Assembly: GCA_027605045.1 (NCBI GenBank)
Contig: JAQFWX010000073.1
Location: 62,001 to 126,000, forward strand
Direction of reading: 5' to 3'
Origin: Phallus indusiatus
Lineage: Eukaryota; Basidiomycota; Agaricomycetes; Phallales; Phallaceae
DNA length: 64,000 nucleotides
The position numbers and the translations under genes are program-made. Each line of letters opens with the position of its first letter. Within the stretch, counting starts at the first letter, position 1. Under the pieces are notes generated by a model, which did not search any database, had not been told where the DNA came from, and was given only the letters and a program-made list of their open reading frames with translations. Below are positions 47,625 through 57,530 of the stretch, one piece after another.

Positions 47625-47992
47625 TTGTAAACTTTTAATATAGATTATATTGACATGGATTGTAGATTATATGATTGTCATGTACATCAATAAATTGATA
47701 TATTTTGCATTAGTACTAATTTGTGAATGTCTGAAACTGGACTAGAGTAAAAAGCTTATGTAACCCTATAAGTGAGGGTCACATTCTTGTCTTCTAGTTC
47801 TTCCATGGGATCCAAAACTGCACCTTCGACTCGTAGACGACTTAAAATACAGGCAAATAAAGAAAAAGCAGCTGCCAAAACCAAGCCCACAAGTACTAAA
47901 GTTCAATCTAAATCGCGTGACACATTGTTTGATCTTGAGAAGGGACTGGCGGATGATGCTCAATTAGTTCATCTTTCTGACGAAGAGGATGA

Positions 47993-48435
47993 TGTCAGGG
48001 TACGCTACCGCGTCCCCTCATTTTCCTTATTTATTATCATTGGTATATATTTATTTCTATTCCATTTACATTTCCCGTCCATTACTTTCACTTTCCATTT
48101 CCTTGTTCCGTCTCTATTTCACTTTCTCTACTCGCGCGCTCGTACCCGGCGTGATGCCCGTGACATCACGTTGCTTGGGCTCGGTTCGGGCGCCTGGCAC
48201 TTAGCTGTGTCAGGGCCGCACGCCGCGTTATCGTTTTTCATGTATATAGTCGCTATCCCTAGAGTGAGGGTCCCTAAGCTTGTTCTCTTAGGATCCCCTC
48301 CCTCTAGGTGAGTAGTTAGTCTTTCCTTCAATATATTTACTTAGGATCCCCTCCCTCTAGGTGAGTAGTTAGTCTTTCCTTCAATATATTTACTTAGGAT
48401 CCCCTCCCTCTAGTGTGAGCTGAGTAGCCCTAACA
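47993..48435 (+). mobile_element. Family A solo LTR in the passenger gene
   Basis: 443 bp, TGTCAGGGTACGCTACC ... GAGTAGCCCTAACA, duplications GATGA at 47,988-47,992 and 48,436-48,440. The CTAGGTGAGTAGTTAGTCTT segment near the 3' end is present twice in tandem, making this copy longer than others. Confidence 0.94.
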
Positions 48436-48827
48436 GATGATGAGCTTTATGAGGAAACAGAGATGCCTGAAAAGCCTCAAAAAGCTCCCAAAAAGGCACT
48501 GGGTCTAGGCTCAATAATTAATGAATTGGGTATGTTGTATTTTTTATTCCATGATCTTTTCTTACTAAGTACCTACCAATTTAGACATTGAAATATATGT
48601 TCCACAAGGCTATAGACAGGGCCATCAACAAGTCTGTATCAAACCCAGCTTAGACTGGCCATCAGTTTGCGAGATAATATATCAAAATATTGGATGTGTG
48701 AATGTGCCATTGAAGCCTGAATTGCAGTGGAGATTCAAACAAAAGAATTCAAAGACAGTCAACCTTGAAAGAGAAGTTGATTGGATTGGGATGAAAACTG
48801 GATTCTATAAAGAACAAAAGAAAAAAG

Positions 48828-49188
48828 TAAGGCTGTTCACGGGTTATGACCCGCGGGTTTGGGTACCTGTTTTCAGGTACCCTTGGTCACCCAGACCCAG
48901 ACCCGCACCCTTGCGGGTTTTGCCCACGGGTACCTGCGGTTTTAAGCGCCATACCCGCACCCGAAAAAAACCCGTTTTTTTTGGGCACCCGCGGGTTTTC
49001 TATATAAAAATTTTCCGAAATTTGATGTTCAAACCCGCGGGTTTTGCAAAAAAATTTCAAAACCCAAACCCGCACCCTCGGGTCTTAAGCGAAATTAAAC
49101 CCGCGGGTTTGGGTACCTGAACCCGCGGGTATTGTGACAGGTACCTGTCACAGGTACCCGGGTATACCCATACCCGTGAACAGCCTTA
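48828..49188 (-). mobile_element. hAT CCCGCGGG-family element, 361 bp, in the passenger gene
   Basis: TAAGGCTGTTCACGGG ... CCCGTGAACAGCCTTA, duplications GAAAAAAG at 48,820-48,827 and 49,189-49,196. Nearly identical in reverse to 11,990-12,350 and the same length. Confidence 0.95.
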
Positions 49189-50224
49189 GAAAAAAGAGCC
49201 CAGTGATCTAATGATCGTAATTGATGATAGTGTAAGATAATTTGGTTTTCAATTTGTTATATTATTATTATTCCCACACCTTTATTATTTATTAGTATAT
49301 GGAAGCTATCCGGAAAAAACTTTCCGGAAAGGGCTCTGATAGCAGACTTGCTACTATACACGGAAAAGGCAACCGGAAGAAGCTATTTTGGACCTTGGTG
49401 CTGACGAGACTTCTAATAATGATAGCATAGTTCCGGATGAAATTGGTGGGAAAAAACTTACTGAAGAAGAGTGTAATAATCTTCTTCTTTGAAAGCTATC
49501 TTCTTGCAAAAATTGTCCACATGCATCTGGAACCTATTGTCTCAAAACAGAGACTAATGTACATGTCCGATTCACCACAGTTCAAATCCGGTCATGGGCA
49601 AAGTCTTGGGCAAGATCTACTTCTATTTACTTTTATTTTTATCATACTGATAAGTTTTTTAGGCTATGGGAATGTTAGGAGTAACTGCTGACAAACCTCC
49701 GAACATACCTTTGTATGCACATTATCACATGGCCCCATCAAATGCAAAAGTTGACCCACCAAAAAATCATGTGACAGTTGACAAATCCTTTACCAAAGTT
49801 CTTGCAATCTCTTCTACCGAACCTGCATCATCCATGCCAGCAACATCTAGTCCCGACTTACAAACACTCCTGATGTCTCAATTGCTTCAACTTCAGCAAA
49901 TGCAGATGATGCAGAGCTTTCTCGGATATGGTTGTCAGACTACTGGTAGTCAAGGTCTCAACCCAATGGCATTCATCGGTCAAGGCATCAATCCTATGTC
50001 ACATTTATGACACGAGCGCTGACTAGTTTCCAAACCTGTAATGCTACTGGCCAAGAGAATGCCATGGAGTTTTCCAAGTTTTTCGAACATATCTAATCCA
50101 CAAGTTCCAGACCAGTGAAAAGAGACCTCAACAAAATAGTAGTTCAACTGAAGGATGCCAGAATCTATTAAATCAATGAATTAGGGTTATTCAGTGATAA
50201 AGAACTTGTGGATGATGTAGGAAT

Positions 50225-50576
50225 TGTTAGGGCGACTCAGGGCACACACCTAGAGGAGGGAAAACCTAAGATCTATTGGGGGGCATCAACTAACTACTCA
50301 CCTAGAGGAGGGAAAACCTAAGAGAACAAGCTTAGGTATCCCCCTCTAGGGAAAACGCATATAAGTACAGAGTACGAGGCGCCCGACTGATCCCCATGGG
50401 ATCCGAGGAGATACAGATAGAAATCGGAGTAAATCGAAGAAATTGAGAAATCGAAGAAACGATGAAAATGATGGAAACGGCAAAACACGGGAAATGAAGG
50501 AAATCAAAATACGAAATGAAATTGGAAGAAATCGAAGAAATCGAATAATAGGGCGAGGCGCTAGCGTACCGTAACA
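50225..50576 (-). mobile_element. Family B solo LTR in the passenger gene
   Basis: 352 bp, plus-strand view TGTTAGGGCGACTCAGG ... AGCGTACCGTAACA, duplications GGAAT at 50,220-50,224 and 50,577-50,581. Confidence 0.94.
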
Positions 50577-50695
50577 GGAATGCTTTTAGGTGATGTGAAA
50601 TGGCTTCGTGTTGAGGTGCAGAAAGTTCTTCAGAATACACAATCTTAGTTCACCACTGTTGATTTTTTTTCATTGGAGATATATTACATCTATTT

Positions 50696-51918
50696 TCATA
50701 TATAATTTGAATGCCTAAACCATCCTTCTGCATGCTCTGATGAAACTGTAGCTAATGTATCAGAAATAAAGGCTTTCACAGCATCTTCATTCTTGGAGTC
50801 AAGCACTACGCGAAAAGCATCTCCATGATGACTAATTATCTTTTTCATATATGAAAAACACTCTTCAATAGGATTAAAATCCAGTGAATATGGTAGTAGA
50901 TACAGGAATTTGATACCCCTGTAAACAAGTCAGAAGGTATCCTGGTAATCAAAGAAGATAAAATGACAAACCTTTCCATGCACATCTCTTCCACCCCTTC
51001 AACATGATGGATGGCACAATTGTCCATGACTAGTACACTTCGCTCTTCTGGATAAGGATTCATAATATCTAAAAGGTCAGAAAGAAATCCTTGAAAAGAT
51101 TCATCATCAAAGGACCCTCGTTTGATGTGAACATGTATGATGCCGTCAAGTGTAAGTACAGGTAAAACAGAGTACCTGAGAAAATATAAATAGTAAAATT
51201 TATTTAGCAAAAAACTGCGCACCTTTCACCCTGTTGAAACCATGTCTGTTTGGTAGCATGCTGACCCTTCAGTGCCTGTCCCATTTGCCTATAACCGGTG
51301 TGTACATTGATGGCACTTTCATCAACAAACACCAGCCGGTCAGCAGTCTCTTTACCAATGTTGAATAAGAAGTGTTGGCGACGTGTTTCGCAACGTTCCA
51401 GAGTGATCTTCAACAACTAAAGACAGTGGTAATTCAGCCCTGAAACTCAATGTTCGTATCACTTACCTTTTTGGTTGTATAGCCCAAGTTCTTCAGTGTA
51501 TTATGAACTGTTGATAAAGAACATTTCAATCCCAAGTTTTCTGACAGTTCTAAGGTGATTTCATCAAGATATATGTCTAGATTATACTCTAGGAGCTTAG
51601 CTATGAACTGTACTGATGAACACCAGATAACAGAAAGAATAATAGGAAAAAACATACACTGCATGCAACATCATTTAGCACAGCTGGTCTCCCAAGTTTT
51701 TTGTATCCTTTAGGATCCTTCACAACATCACCAATCTCTTTATAGATTTGTAGTGTCTGCTGGACAACACAGAGAGACATGTCAAGGAGAGTTGCAATTT
51801 CAGATGCCGGTTTTTCGAGTGACAAGTGTAGATATATGACCCTTTGACGGAGGTCTTTTGAGTAATGTCGACGATGTATAATGGGGCTGGAAATTGCGTC
51901 AGGATCAGTTGCGTTCAT
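50696..51918 (-). CDS. Tc1/mariner transposase, DD34E, 5 exons, apparently intact
   Basis: Exons 51918-51658, 51607-51467, 51416-51223, 51175-50972 and 50918-50696 join in frame to 340 aa, normal for Tc1/mariner. Introns are 47-53 bp with GT-AG ends. The N-terminus has two helix-turn-helix-like parts: YSKDLRQRVIYLHLS... LDMSLCVVQQTL, then a GRP linker (KKLGRPAVL), then LDEITLELSENLGLKCSLST. Catalytic residues are D166 (LVFVDESAIN), D250 (SVLVMDNCAIHH) and E285 (DFNPIEECF), spaced 34 residues apart. The protein ends WFRHSNYI. It catalyses cut-and-paste transposition at TA sites. It lies inside matching 377-bp TIRs and converges with the passenger gene. The start at 51,918 (MNATDPDA) is preferred to an upstream in-frame ATG. 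Whether it is expressed is unknown. Confidence 0.9.
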
Positions 51919-52085
51919 GGTTGAGAAGAGGAACAATTCATGTCACGTGATCTTAGCTGTGATAACATTTATCTTTTCAGATTCGAGAGATTTGGTACAA
52001 CAAAGTTATAGAATTCCAAGAGCCATGCAATATGATGATAAATACAGAGGTTTTCATCTGAAAGACAATCCGATACTAAAATAAA

Positions 52086-52462
52086 GCTGCACATGAAAAA
52101 GAGATGAGAAAAGTGATAATTTGAGAATACCAGTGGATACTCACCAAACCATAATCTTCCAACATCACAGCTTGCTAATAAACCATTCCCTCTCATATTC
52201 CCCCACCTCTAATCCATCCTGCACCTCGAAAATGATGAGTTTGCTTGCACAGGGGTTGCATGCCGGCCTGTTTTCTGGTGAACATGGAAAAGCATATTTT
52301 CTGGGAATAAAATTAGTGCATATGCTAGAGAACATTGATAGGAAGCTACCATTAAATTTTTGGGCTGAAATCTTGAGAATTCGTTGAGATATCGTGCGCG
52401 CAAGATCAAAGGTGAAATGGGTCTAGTATGTAAGTGTGCACATTACATAAGTGAAAGTGCTG
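52086..52462 (-). repeat. Right 377-bp terminal inverted repeat
   Basis: Mirror of 47,248-47,624. The outer end GAAAGTGCTG is followed by TA. Confidence 0.92.
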
Positions 52463-52744
52463 TAAGAACAAGTTTACTTACAGCCGTTTGCAGACTAGTT
52501 TGCACTCCGACAAGTCGCGCGTCGGATGCTCAAAAAATAGGGTCGAAAGACCGGGTTTTCCTGGCTGAACTGCTGATTGTAAATTAGGAGTATATTAGTA
52601 GAAAATGTTTCTAAGATGTATTTCGATTTTTTGAATACAAAAAATTATGATATTTGAGTGATCTGAAAAAAAACCAGGTTCTCTGACTTTATGAGCTTTT
52701 TGGGACTGGAGGTACTAGGTGGGAAAATTGAGTGTTTGCTTCCG

Positions 52745-52815
52745 AGTTCCTTATGGCTCAGCGGTTAAATTGCCGCCTTGCTCAATTATTGTTTGGTTGT
52801 GGGTTCAACTCTGGG
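52745..52815 (+). repeat. tRNA-like sequence, left arm
   Basis: A-box-like TGGCTCAGCGG (52,754-52,764) and B-box-like GGTTCAACTC (52,802-52,811) at tRNA-like spacing. Stems do not pair well enough to call a functional tRNA, so I treat it as tRNA-derived, as in SINE heads. Confidence 0.5.
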
Positions 52816-53004
52816 TACCGTTAGTTTTTTTTGGAAACTTCAACATTCCAGAGTTGACAACGATTTTTTCTTTCAAAAATTATATATGTCAGACTGCATT
52901 TCATGCAAAATATCAAGTGTTATTGAAATTAGAAAACATAATTTTAAAGAACTCTAATTTTATTTCTTGACATACTGGCATATTGAGAACCAAAAATTCG
53001 GAGC

Positions 53005-53075
53005 ACTCAGAATCGAACCCACAACCAAACAATAATTGAGCAAGGCGGCAATTTAACCGCTGAGCCATAAGGAAC
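53005..53075 (-). repeat. tRNA-like sequence, right arm
   Basis: Inverted copy of the left-arm sequence, here with the canonical B box GGTTCGATTC (53,010-53,019, minus strand) and the same A box (53,057-53,067). Confidence 0.5.
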
Positions 53076-53443
53076 TCGGAAGCAAACACTCAATTTTCCC
53101 ACCTAGTACCTCCAGTCCCAAAAAGCTCATAAAGTCAGAGAACCTGGTTTTTTTTCAGATCACTCAAATATCATAATTTTTTGTATTCAAAAAATCGAAA
53201 TACATCTTAGAAACATTTTCTACTAATATACTCCTAATTTACAATCAGCAGTTCAGCCAGGAAAACCCGGTCTTTCGACCCTATTTTTTGAGCATCCGAC
53301 GCGCGACTTGTCGGAGTGCAAACTAATCTGCAAATGGCTGTAATGCAAGTCGCGTTCAATGTCGCGCGTTCGCCCACAATATATATATTTTTTGGCTGAT
53401 ATCGCATGAACAGTTTTGCATGTGTTGAAGATGAACCCTAAAA

Positions 53444-53607
53444 TAAGGCTGTTCACGGGTATGGGTATACCCGGGTACCTGTCACAATACCTGCGGGTTC
53501 AGGTACCCAAACCCGCGGGTTTAATTTCGCTTAAGACCCGAGGGTGCGGGTTTGGGTTTTGAAATTTTTTTGCAAAACCCGCGGGTCATAACCCGTGAAC
53601 AGCCTTA
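53444..53607 (+). mobile_element. hAT CCCGCGGG-family element, internal deletion copy
   Basis: TAAGGCTGTTCACGGG ... CCCGTGAACAGCCTTA, only 164 bp; the middle is missing. Flanks CCCTAAAA / ACTTAAAC match only partly. Confidence 0.82.
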
Positions 53608-53784
53608 ACTTAAACAATAGAACTATTTGAGGCTGTCCACAGAGGGAAAACCTGTCCAAACTATTGTCCTAGCTAACTACTTGTACTACAGTAATTCTGA
53701 AGCGAAAATAAATAAAATAAAGCATGGAAAATAAATGAAAAAAGCGCATATATTCTCTTAGCCTGTTGGGAAACCCCACATCGT

Positions 53785-54070
53785 GTTACGATCTCCTTCA
53801 TTTCCCGTACTTTGCCGTTTCCATTAGTTCCATCGATTTCTCAATTTCTTGATTTCTTCAATTTCTTTCGATTTCTGTTCGTATCTCCTTGGATCCCATG
53901 GAGATCAGTCGGGTGCTTCGTATCCTGTACTTATACGCGTTTTCCCTAGAGGGGAATACCTAAGCTTGTTCTCTTAGGTTTTCCCTCCTCTAGGTGAGTA
54001 GTTAGTCGCTGCCCCTCAATAGATCTTAGGTTTTCCCTCCTCTAGGTGTGTGCCCTGAGTCGCCCTAACA
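53785..54070 (+). mobile_element. Family B LTR, 5' truncated
   Basis: From GTGTTACGATCTCCTTCATT to GAGTCGCCCTAACA. The first ~60 bp are missing and no duplication is visible. Confidence 0.8.
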
Positions 54071-54182
54071 GTGCTGATAATCAGTTCTGTCAATGATCTT
54101 ATAACATATAGAGTGAAGGCGCCTTACCATGCACTACGGAGAGATAAAATAAGGTGAATTATGTTGAAAAATCAGCAATAGC

Positions 54183-54533
54183 TGTTAGGGCAACTCAGGG
54201 CACACACCTAGAGGAGGGAAAACCTAAGATCTATTGAGGGACAATGACTAACTACTCACCTAGAGGAGGGAAAACCTAAGAGAACAAGCTTAGGTATCCC
54301 CCTCTAGGGAAAACGCATATAAGTACCGAATACGAGGCGCCTGACTGATCTCCATGGGATCCGAGGAGATACAAACAGAAATCGAAAAGATCGAAGAAAT
54401 CAAGAAAACGGAAAACGACGAAAAATAGTGGAAACGACAAAGTATGGGAAATGAAGGAAATCATAACACAAAATGAAACCAAAAGAAATCGAAAAGATCA
54501 AATAATCAGGTGAGGTGCTAGCATACCGTAACA
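54183..54533 (-). mobile_element. Family B solo LTR
   Basis: 351 bp, plus-strand view TGTTAGGGCAACTCAGG ... AGCATACCGTAACA, duplications ATAGC at 54,178-54,182 and 54,534-54,538. Confidence 0.92.
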
Positions 54534-54769
54534 ATAGCTGATGAAATGAGAGAGTGTCGGCATTCGAGAGTGAAAGATGGGGACGGAAAATTGAGACACT
54601 GAAAAGCATGCGAATTAGTATAAAAAAAGTGGGCGATGCACTAGCCTAAATACCCACAATGAAAATACAAAAAGAATTGAAGTAATAGCTTGAGAGATTG
54701 ATGAGATATTGTGGTCGTGAGTTGAGATGAAAATGACTGTAAAAATATTAGCACTGGCCCAAATAGCTG

Positions 54770-54955
54770 TAAATAAGCGCCCATGTTACATAAGCAAAAA
54801 AAAAAAAAACTTGTCAAAAATTGTGTGAATTCAATGAAATCTAGAAAAAAATTGAAAACTGTTCCAAACCAGTGGTTTGAGAACTGCATTCAAACCAGAC
54901 CCAAACTGCAATGGGCTGTCAAGTCCAAACTGGTTTCAGACCAGACCAGACCAGA
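54770..54955. mobile_element. hAT family G fragment, target of the gypsy element
   Basis: Contains AAATAAGCGCCCATGTTAC and, further on, CCAAACCAGTGGTTTGAGAA, matching the middle and one arm of family G. The gypsy 3' LTR begins directly after it. Confidence 0.6.
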
Positions 54956-55538
54956 TGTAACGTTTCGTTACAGTTTACGATTAGCCCGGTTCTTACGGAC
55001 TCACAACAAACAGTATAAAGCTGTATATTTGCAAGTGCAGGTAAGAAAGGCTAAGGCTGTTCACGGGTTATGACCCGCGGGTTTGGGTACCTGTTTTCAG
55101 GTACCCTTGGTCACCCAGACCCAGACCCGCACCCTTGCGGGTTTTGCCCACGGGTACCCGCAGTTTTAAGCGCCATACCCGCACCCGAAAAAAACCTGTT
55201 TTTTTTTGGGCACCCGCGGGTTTTCTATATAAAAATCTTCTGAAATTTGATGTTCAAACCCGCGGGTTTTGCAAAAAAATTTCAAAACCCAAACCCGCAC
55301 CCTCGGGTCTTAAGCGAAATTAAACCCGCGGGTTTGGGTACCCATACCCGTGAACAGCCTTAAGAAAGGCTGCCAGCGCCTTTACCGTTACGCGGTATTT
55401 ACTGGTGTGACGGCGCCTATGTACATTACATAATACTAGGTACTTGTGCAGGCGACGATCGTCTGCATGCAATTGTATGTATATATGAATATGTACTATG
55501 GTTAATAGTAGTCCGCTGCTCATAGCGGAACCGTTACA
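54956..55538 (-). repeat. 3' LTR of the gypsy element
   Basis: On the minus strand it starts TGTAACGGTTCCGCTATG and ends CGAAACGTTACA. About 264 bp are its own; the rest is a hAT element. The polypurine tract is directly upstream. The 5-bp flank at 54,951-54,955 is CCAGA; its partner is outside the window. Confidence 0.85.
55052..55362 (-). mobile_element. hAT CCCGCGGG-family element in the gypsy 3' LTR
   Basis: 311 bp, TAAGGCTGTTCACGGG ... CCCGTGAACAGCCTTA, exact duplications AGAAAGGC at 55,044-55,051 and 55,363-55,370. Confidence 0.94.
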
Positions 55539-55550
55539 TCCTCCCCCGCT
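55539..55550 (-). promoter_or_regulatory. Polypurine tract
   Basis: Minus strand AGCGGGGGAGGA immediately before the LTR start TGTAACGG, the position of the plus-strand DNA primer in reverse transcription. Confidence 0.85.
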
Positions 55551-55591
55551 GACTTGAGTGTCAAGTCAATACATGATACGGCGAGTGAGTC

Positions 55592-57391
55592 TCAGTCGTC
55601 CGTGGTATAATCCATGGCCATCTCAATATCACCTTGAGGGCCCGCTCCTGGTCTATCCAGGACCTCGTATTGATCGGGGTCGATCACGAGTTCTTTCTCA
55701 GCGATATCTGCTGGGAGTGGTGCTTTCGCCGAGGGAGGTGAATTAGCGGTGGACTCCACATAGGGAGTCTCCTTCGAAGGTCCAGCAATGGGAGCTGCAG
55801 GGGCGGCGTCACGACGATTGTGGCGACGTCGTCTTCAATACTGACGCCCTGGTAACAGCGACGAAACGGTGGGTTGAGATTCTCGCCACTTCACGGCGAT
55901 GGTGTTGCTGTTAGTGTGTGATCGCCACCGCTCAAATAGTGGTCCTAATCGAGTTTCGATTAATCGGGTATTCACACAGTTATATCGCAGCATCCCGACA
56001 ACTTCTTCCTTGGTGGGAATGTTACCCTGAGGCAGGGTATATGCTCAACGCCATCCTTCGATTATGGATGGGGAGTTATTCACCGTCTTGTCGGCGTTGA
56101 TGCCAGCAGCGTTGAGCCAGGTGGATAGTCCAGGCTCGGTACATATCTCCGCTACAATGGGGAATACAGTCTTCCTTGTTTCCCGATTCGGGAATATTTT
56201 TCGAAGCCACGCTACGACTTCAACATCGCTGATATTCAGCGATCCCGATGGTTCAACCCTTATATAAAAGGGTACGGAGGCGGGGTCCTTATACCACGTC
56301 TCGTAGAGGCGACCCGTTTCTAGGTCCATTTGCCCTTCTGTTGGGTATGGAAAAGCTTCAGGGCGCTCCCCGATAGTGAGGCGAGCGTAGTCTCGCTCTT
56401 TCTTCTTTCTATTGATGAACATCATGCCTACATCCCAGGCAAGTCTAATGCGCGCGTGCATTGCAACTTTTTGAGGTGTGTCCAATATGGGTGGTTTCTT
56501 CCAGATCTGCTTCCCCTGGAGTACGAATGAGGGATCATCCAGTGGACACATCATGTACCACGCGAGTGGGTCGGGAACTGGCCCAGGTACAGGGGTTTTC
56601 CCTGCTCGAGAAGCTGTGGGGTCGTGGCCTTGCATGAAAGCAGGCCACGTATCGTGGTACTTGGCCTGGTTGGAGATACGGGGAGTGCCTGGGAACTCAG
56701 CAAGGACTTTCTCAGCGAGTTGTCGCCGAGACAATAATGACTCCTCTTCAGGGTCCAGCCTATCCATCAGGCCGAAATCATCCCCAGAGTGGGGAGGAAC
56801 GGGTTGACCGTTGGAGTCGAGTACCGACTCGTCGTTGTAGGAGTCCGCCCAATCGTGGTCATCTAGATCATCGTCGTCGTACACGTCGAATCCTACGGGC
56901 CCATGACTCGTGGGGCCCTTGGCCTCTGACCGAGGTCGTTTCCTAGATGACACAGGCGATGCTGCCTGTGGGGCTTGCTTCAACTTGTCCTCGAGTTCCC
57001 GTATACGGTCTCGAAGGTCGTCCTCTCGTCTCTCGACGTCCTTAAGTTCTTGGACGGTCTGGTCGGCGTAGTCGTTAGCATCTTCGAGGCGCTTTCGTAG
57101 ATCATCCCACTCTTTTTGCAGGAACGGGAATGCCTCGAGCAGGCATTCTTTGACGTCTTTCTCGTCAAGAACAATGGTACGCTTGCTTGCAGCGGTACTA
57201 ATGTGCGAGATATACTCATCGCAGTGGGTACATTTCCCACTTTCGTGGGTGATGGCTACGCAGTCAGGCATGGAATCCATACTCCATTCTTTTTGTGCTT
57301 CAAGCAACACTTGCTTGATATCGTCAAATCGTCCCTTGCGGGTCGAGGGCTTCGTAGATGAAGAGGTAGGTCGTGAAGGTTCTGCAGACAT
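55592..57391 (-). pseudogene. Third ORF of the gypsy element (post-integrase), with two in-frame TGA
   Basis: Starts with ATG at 57,391 (MSAEPSRPTSSS) and is open for 448 codons to a TGA at 56,047-56,045. The same frame stays open beyond it with protein-like content (GNIPTKEEVVGML, LGPLFERWRS), meets a second TGA near 55,837, and continues to a final stop at 55,594-55,592, 600 codons in all. Features are a CTHCDEY motif, a charged coiled-coil region (about residues 80-140), a basic KRPRSE stretch, an acidic patch (DVYDDDDLDDHDW) and a Trp-rich C-terminal half. There is no signal peptide or membrane segment, so it is not an envelope-type protein. Extra ORFs between integrase and 3' LTR are known in some gypsy elements; function unknown. 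Confidence 0.7.
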
Positions 57392-57530
57392 CGTTGACGG
57401 TGCTCAGGTGGCTGAGACGGGGTCGTAAGGAAGAGTATTTATTTACTCTTGTATCAGAGTAGCGCCCGAGTAGGATTTTCTCGTGGCTGCAGTGCCGCCG
57501 GGGGCACGGGGCAGATCTGCTTGCAGATCC

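Larger units (their letters stand above)
47805..50648 (+). pseudogene. Passenger gene of the mariner element, disrupted
   Basis: Begins with ATG at 47,805 and a basic N-terminus (STRRRLKIQANKEKAAAK), then acidic HLSDEEDD where an A LTR is inserted, then KALGLGSIINELG and an intron (GTATGT...TTTAG, about 48,529-48,585). The next exon has IEIYVPQGYRQGHQQ, GCVNVPLKPELQWRF and WIGMKTGFYKEQKKK, where a hAT element is inserted. After another intron come frame-shifted parts, a Cys motif CKNCPHASGTYC, RSWAKSWA, VTADKPPNIPLY and a Gln/Met-rich stretch. Before and after the B LTR, DLNKIVVQLKDARIY, INELGLFSDKELVDDVG and GMLLGDVKWLRVEVQKVLQ look like a C-terminal SAM-like helical domain. Stops and frame changes exist besides the insertions. 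Similar proteins occur in Agaricomycete genomes as far as I recall; function unknown. Confidence 0.6.
47248..52462. mobile_element. 5.2-kb Tc1/mariner element with transposase and passenger gene
   Basis: 377-bp terminal inverted repeats start CAGCGCTTTCACTTATGTAA on the left, with the inverse at 52,462, and TA flanks on both sides (47,246-47,247; 52,463-52,464). Inside are a minus-strand DD34E transposase with all five exons intact and a plus-strand passenger gene ending 47 bp from the transposase stop, tail to tail. Three younger elements (A LTR, hAT, B LTR) have landed in the passenger gene, each with perfect target duplications; without them the element was about 4.0 kb. Confidence 0.9.
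52481..53340. mobile_element. Foldback element with tRNA-like arms, 860 bp
   Basis: CAGCCGTTTGCAGACTAG at the left, CTAATCTGCAAATGGCTG at the right, TA on both sides. The arms (about 52,481-52,815 and 53,005-53,340) are nearly perfect inverted repeats around a ~190-bp spacer. Each arm contains a tRNA-like stretch with pol III A- and B-box-like motifs. Confidence 0.88.

Noticed and set aside
52741..52815. Functional tRNA gene
   Set aside because: A- and B-box-like motifs are present but acceptor and T stems do not pair well, and the sequence lies within a transposon arm, duplicated in inverse.
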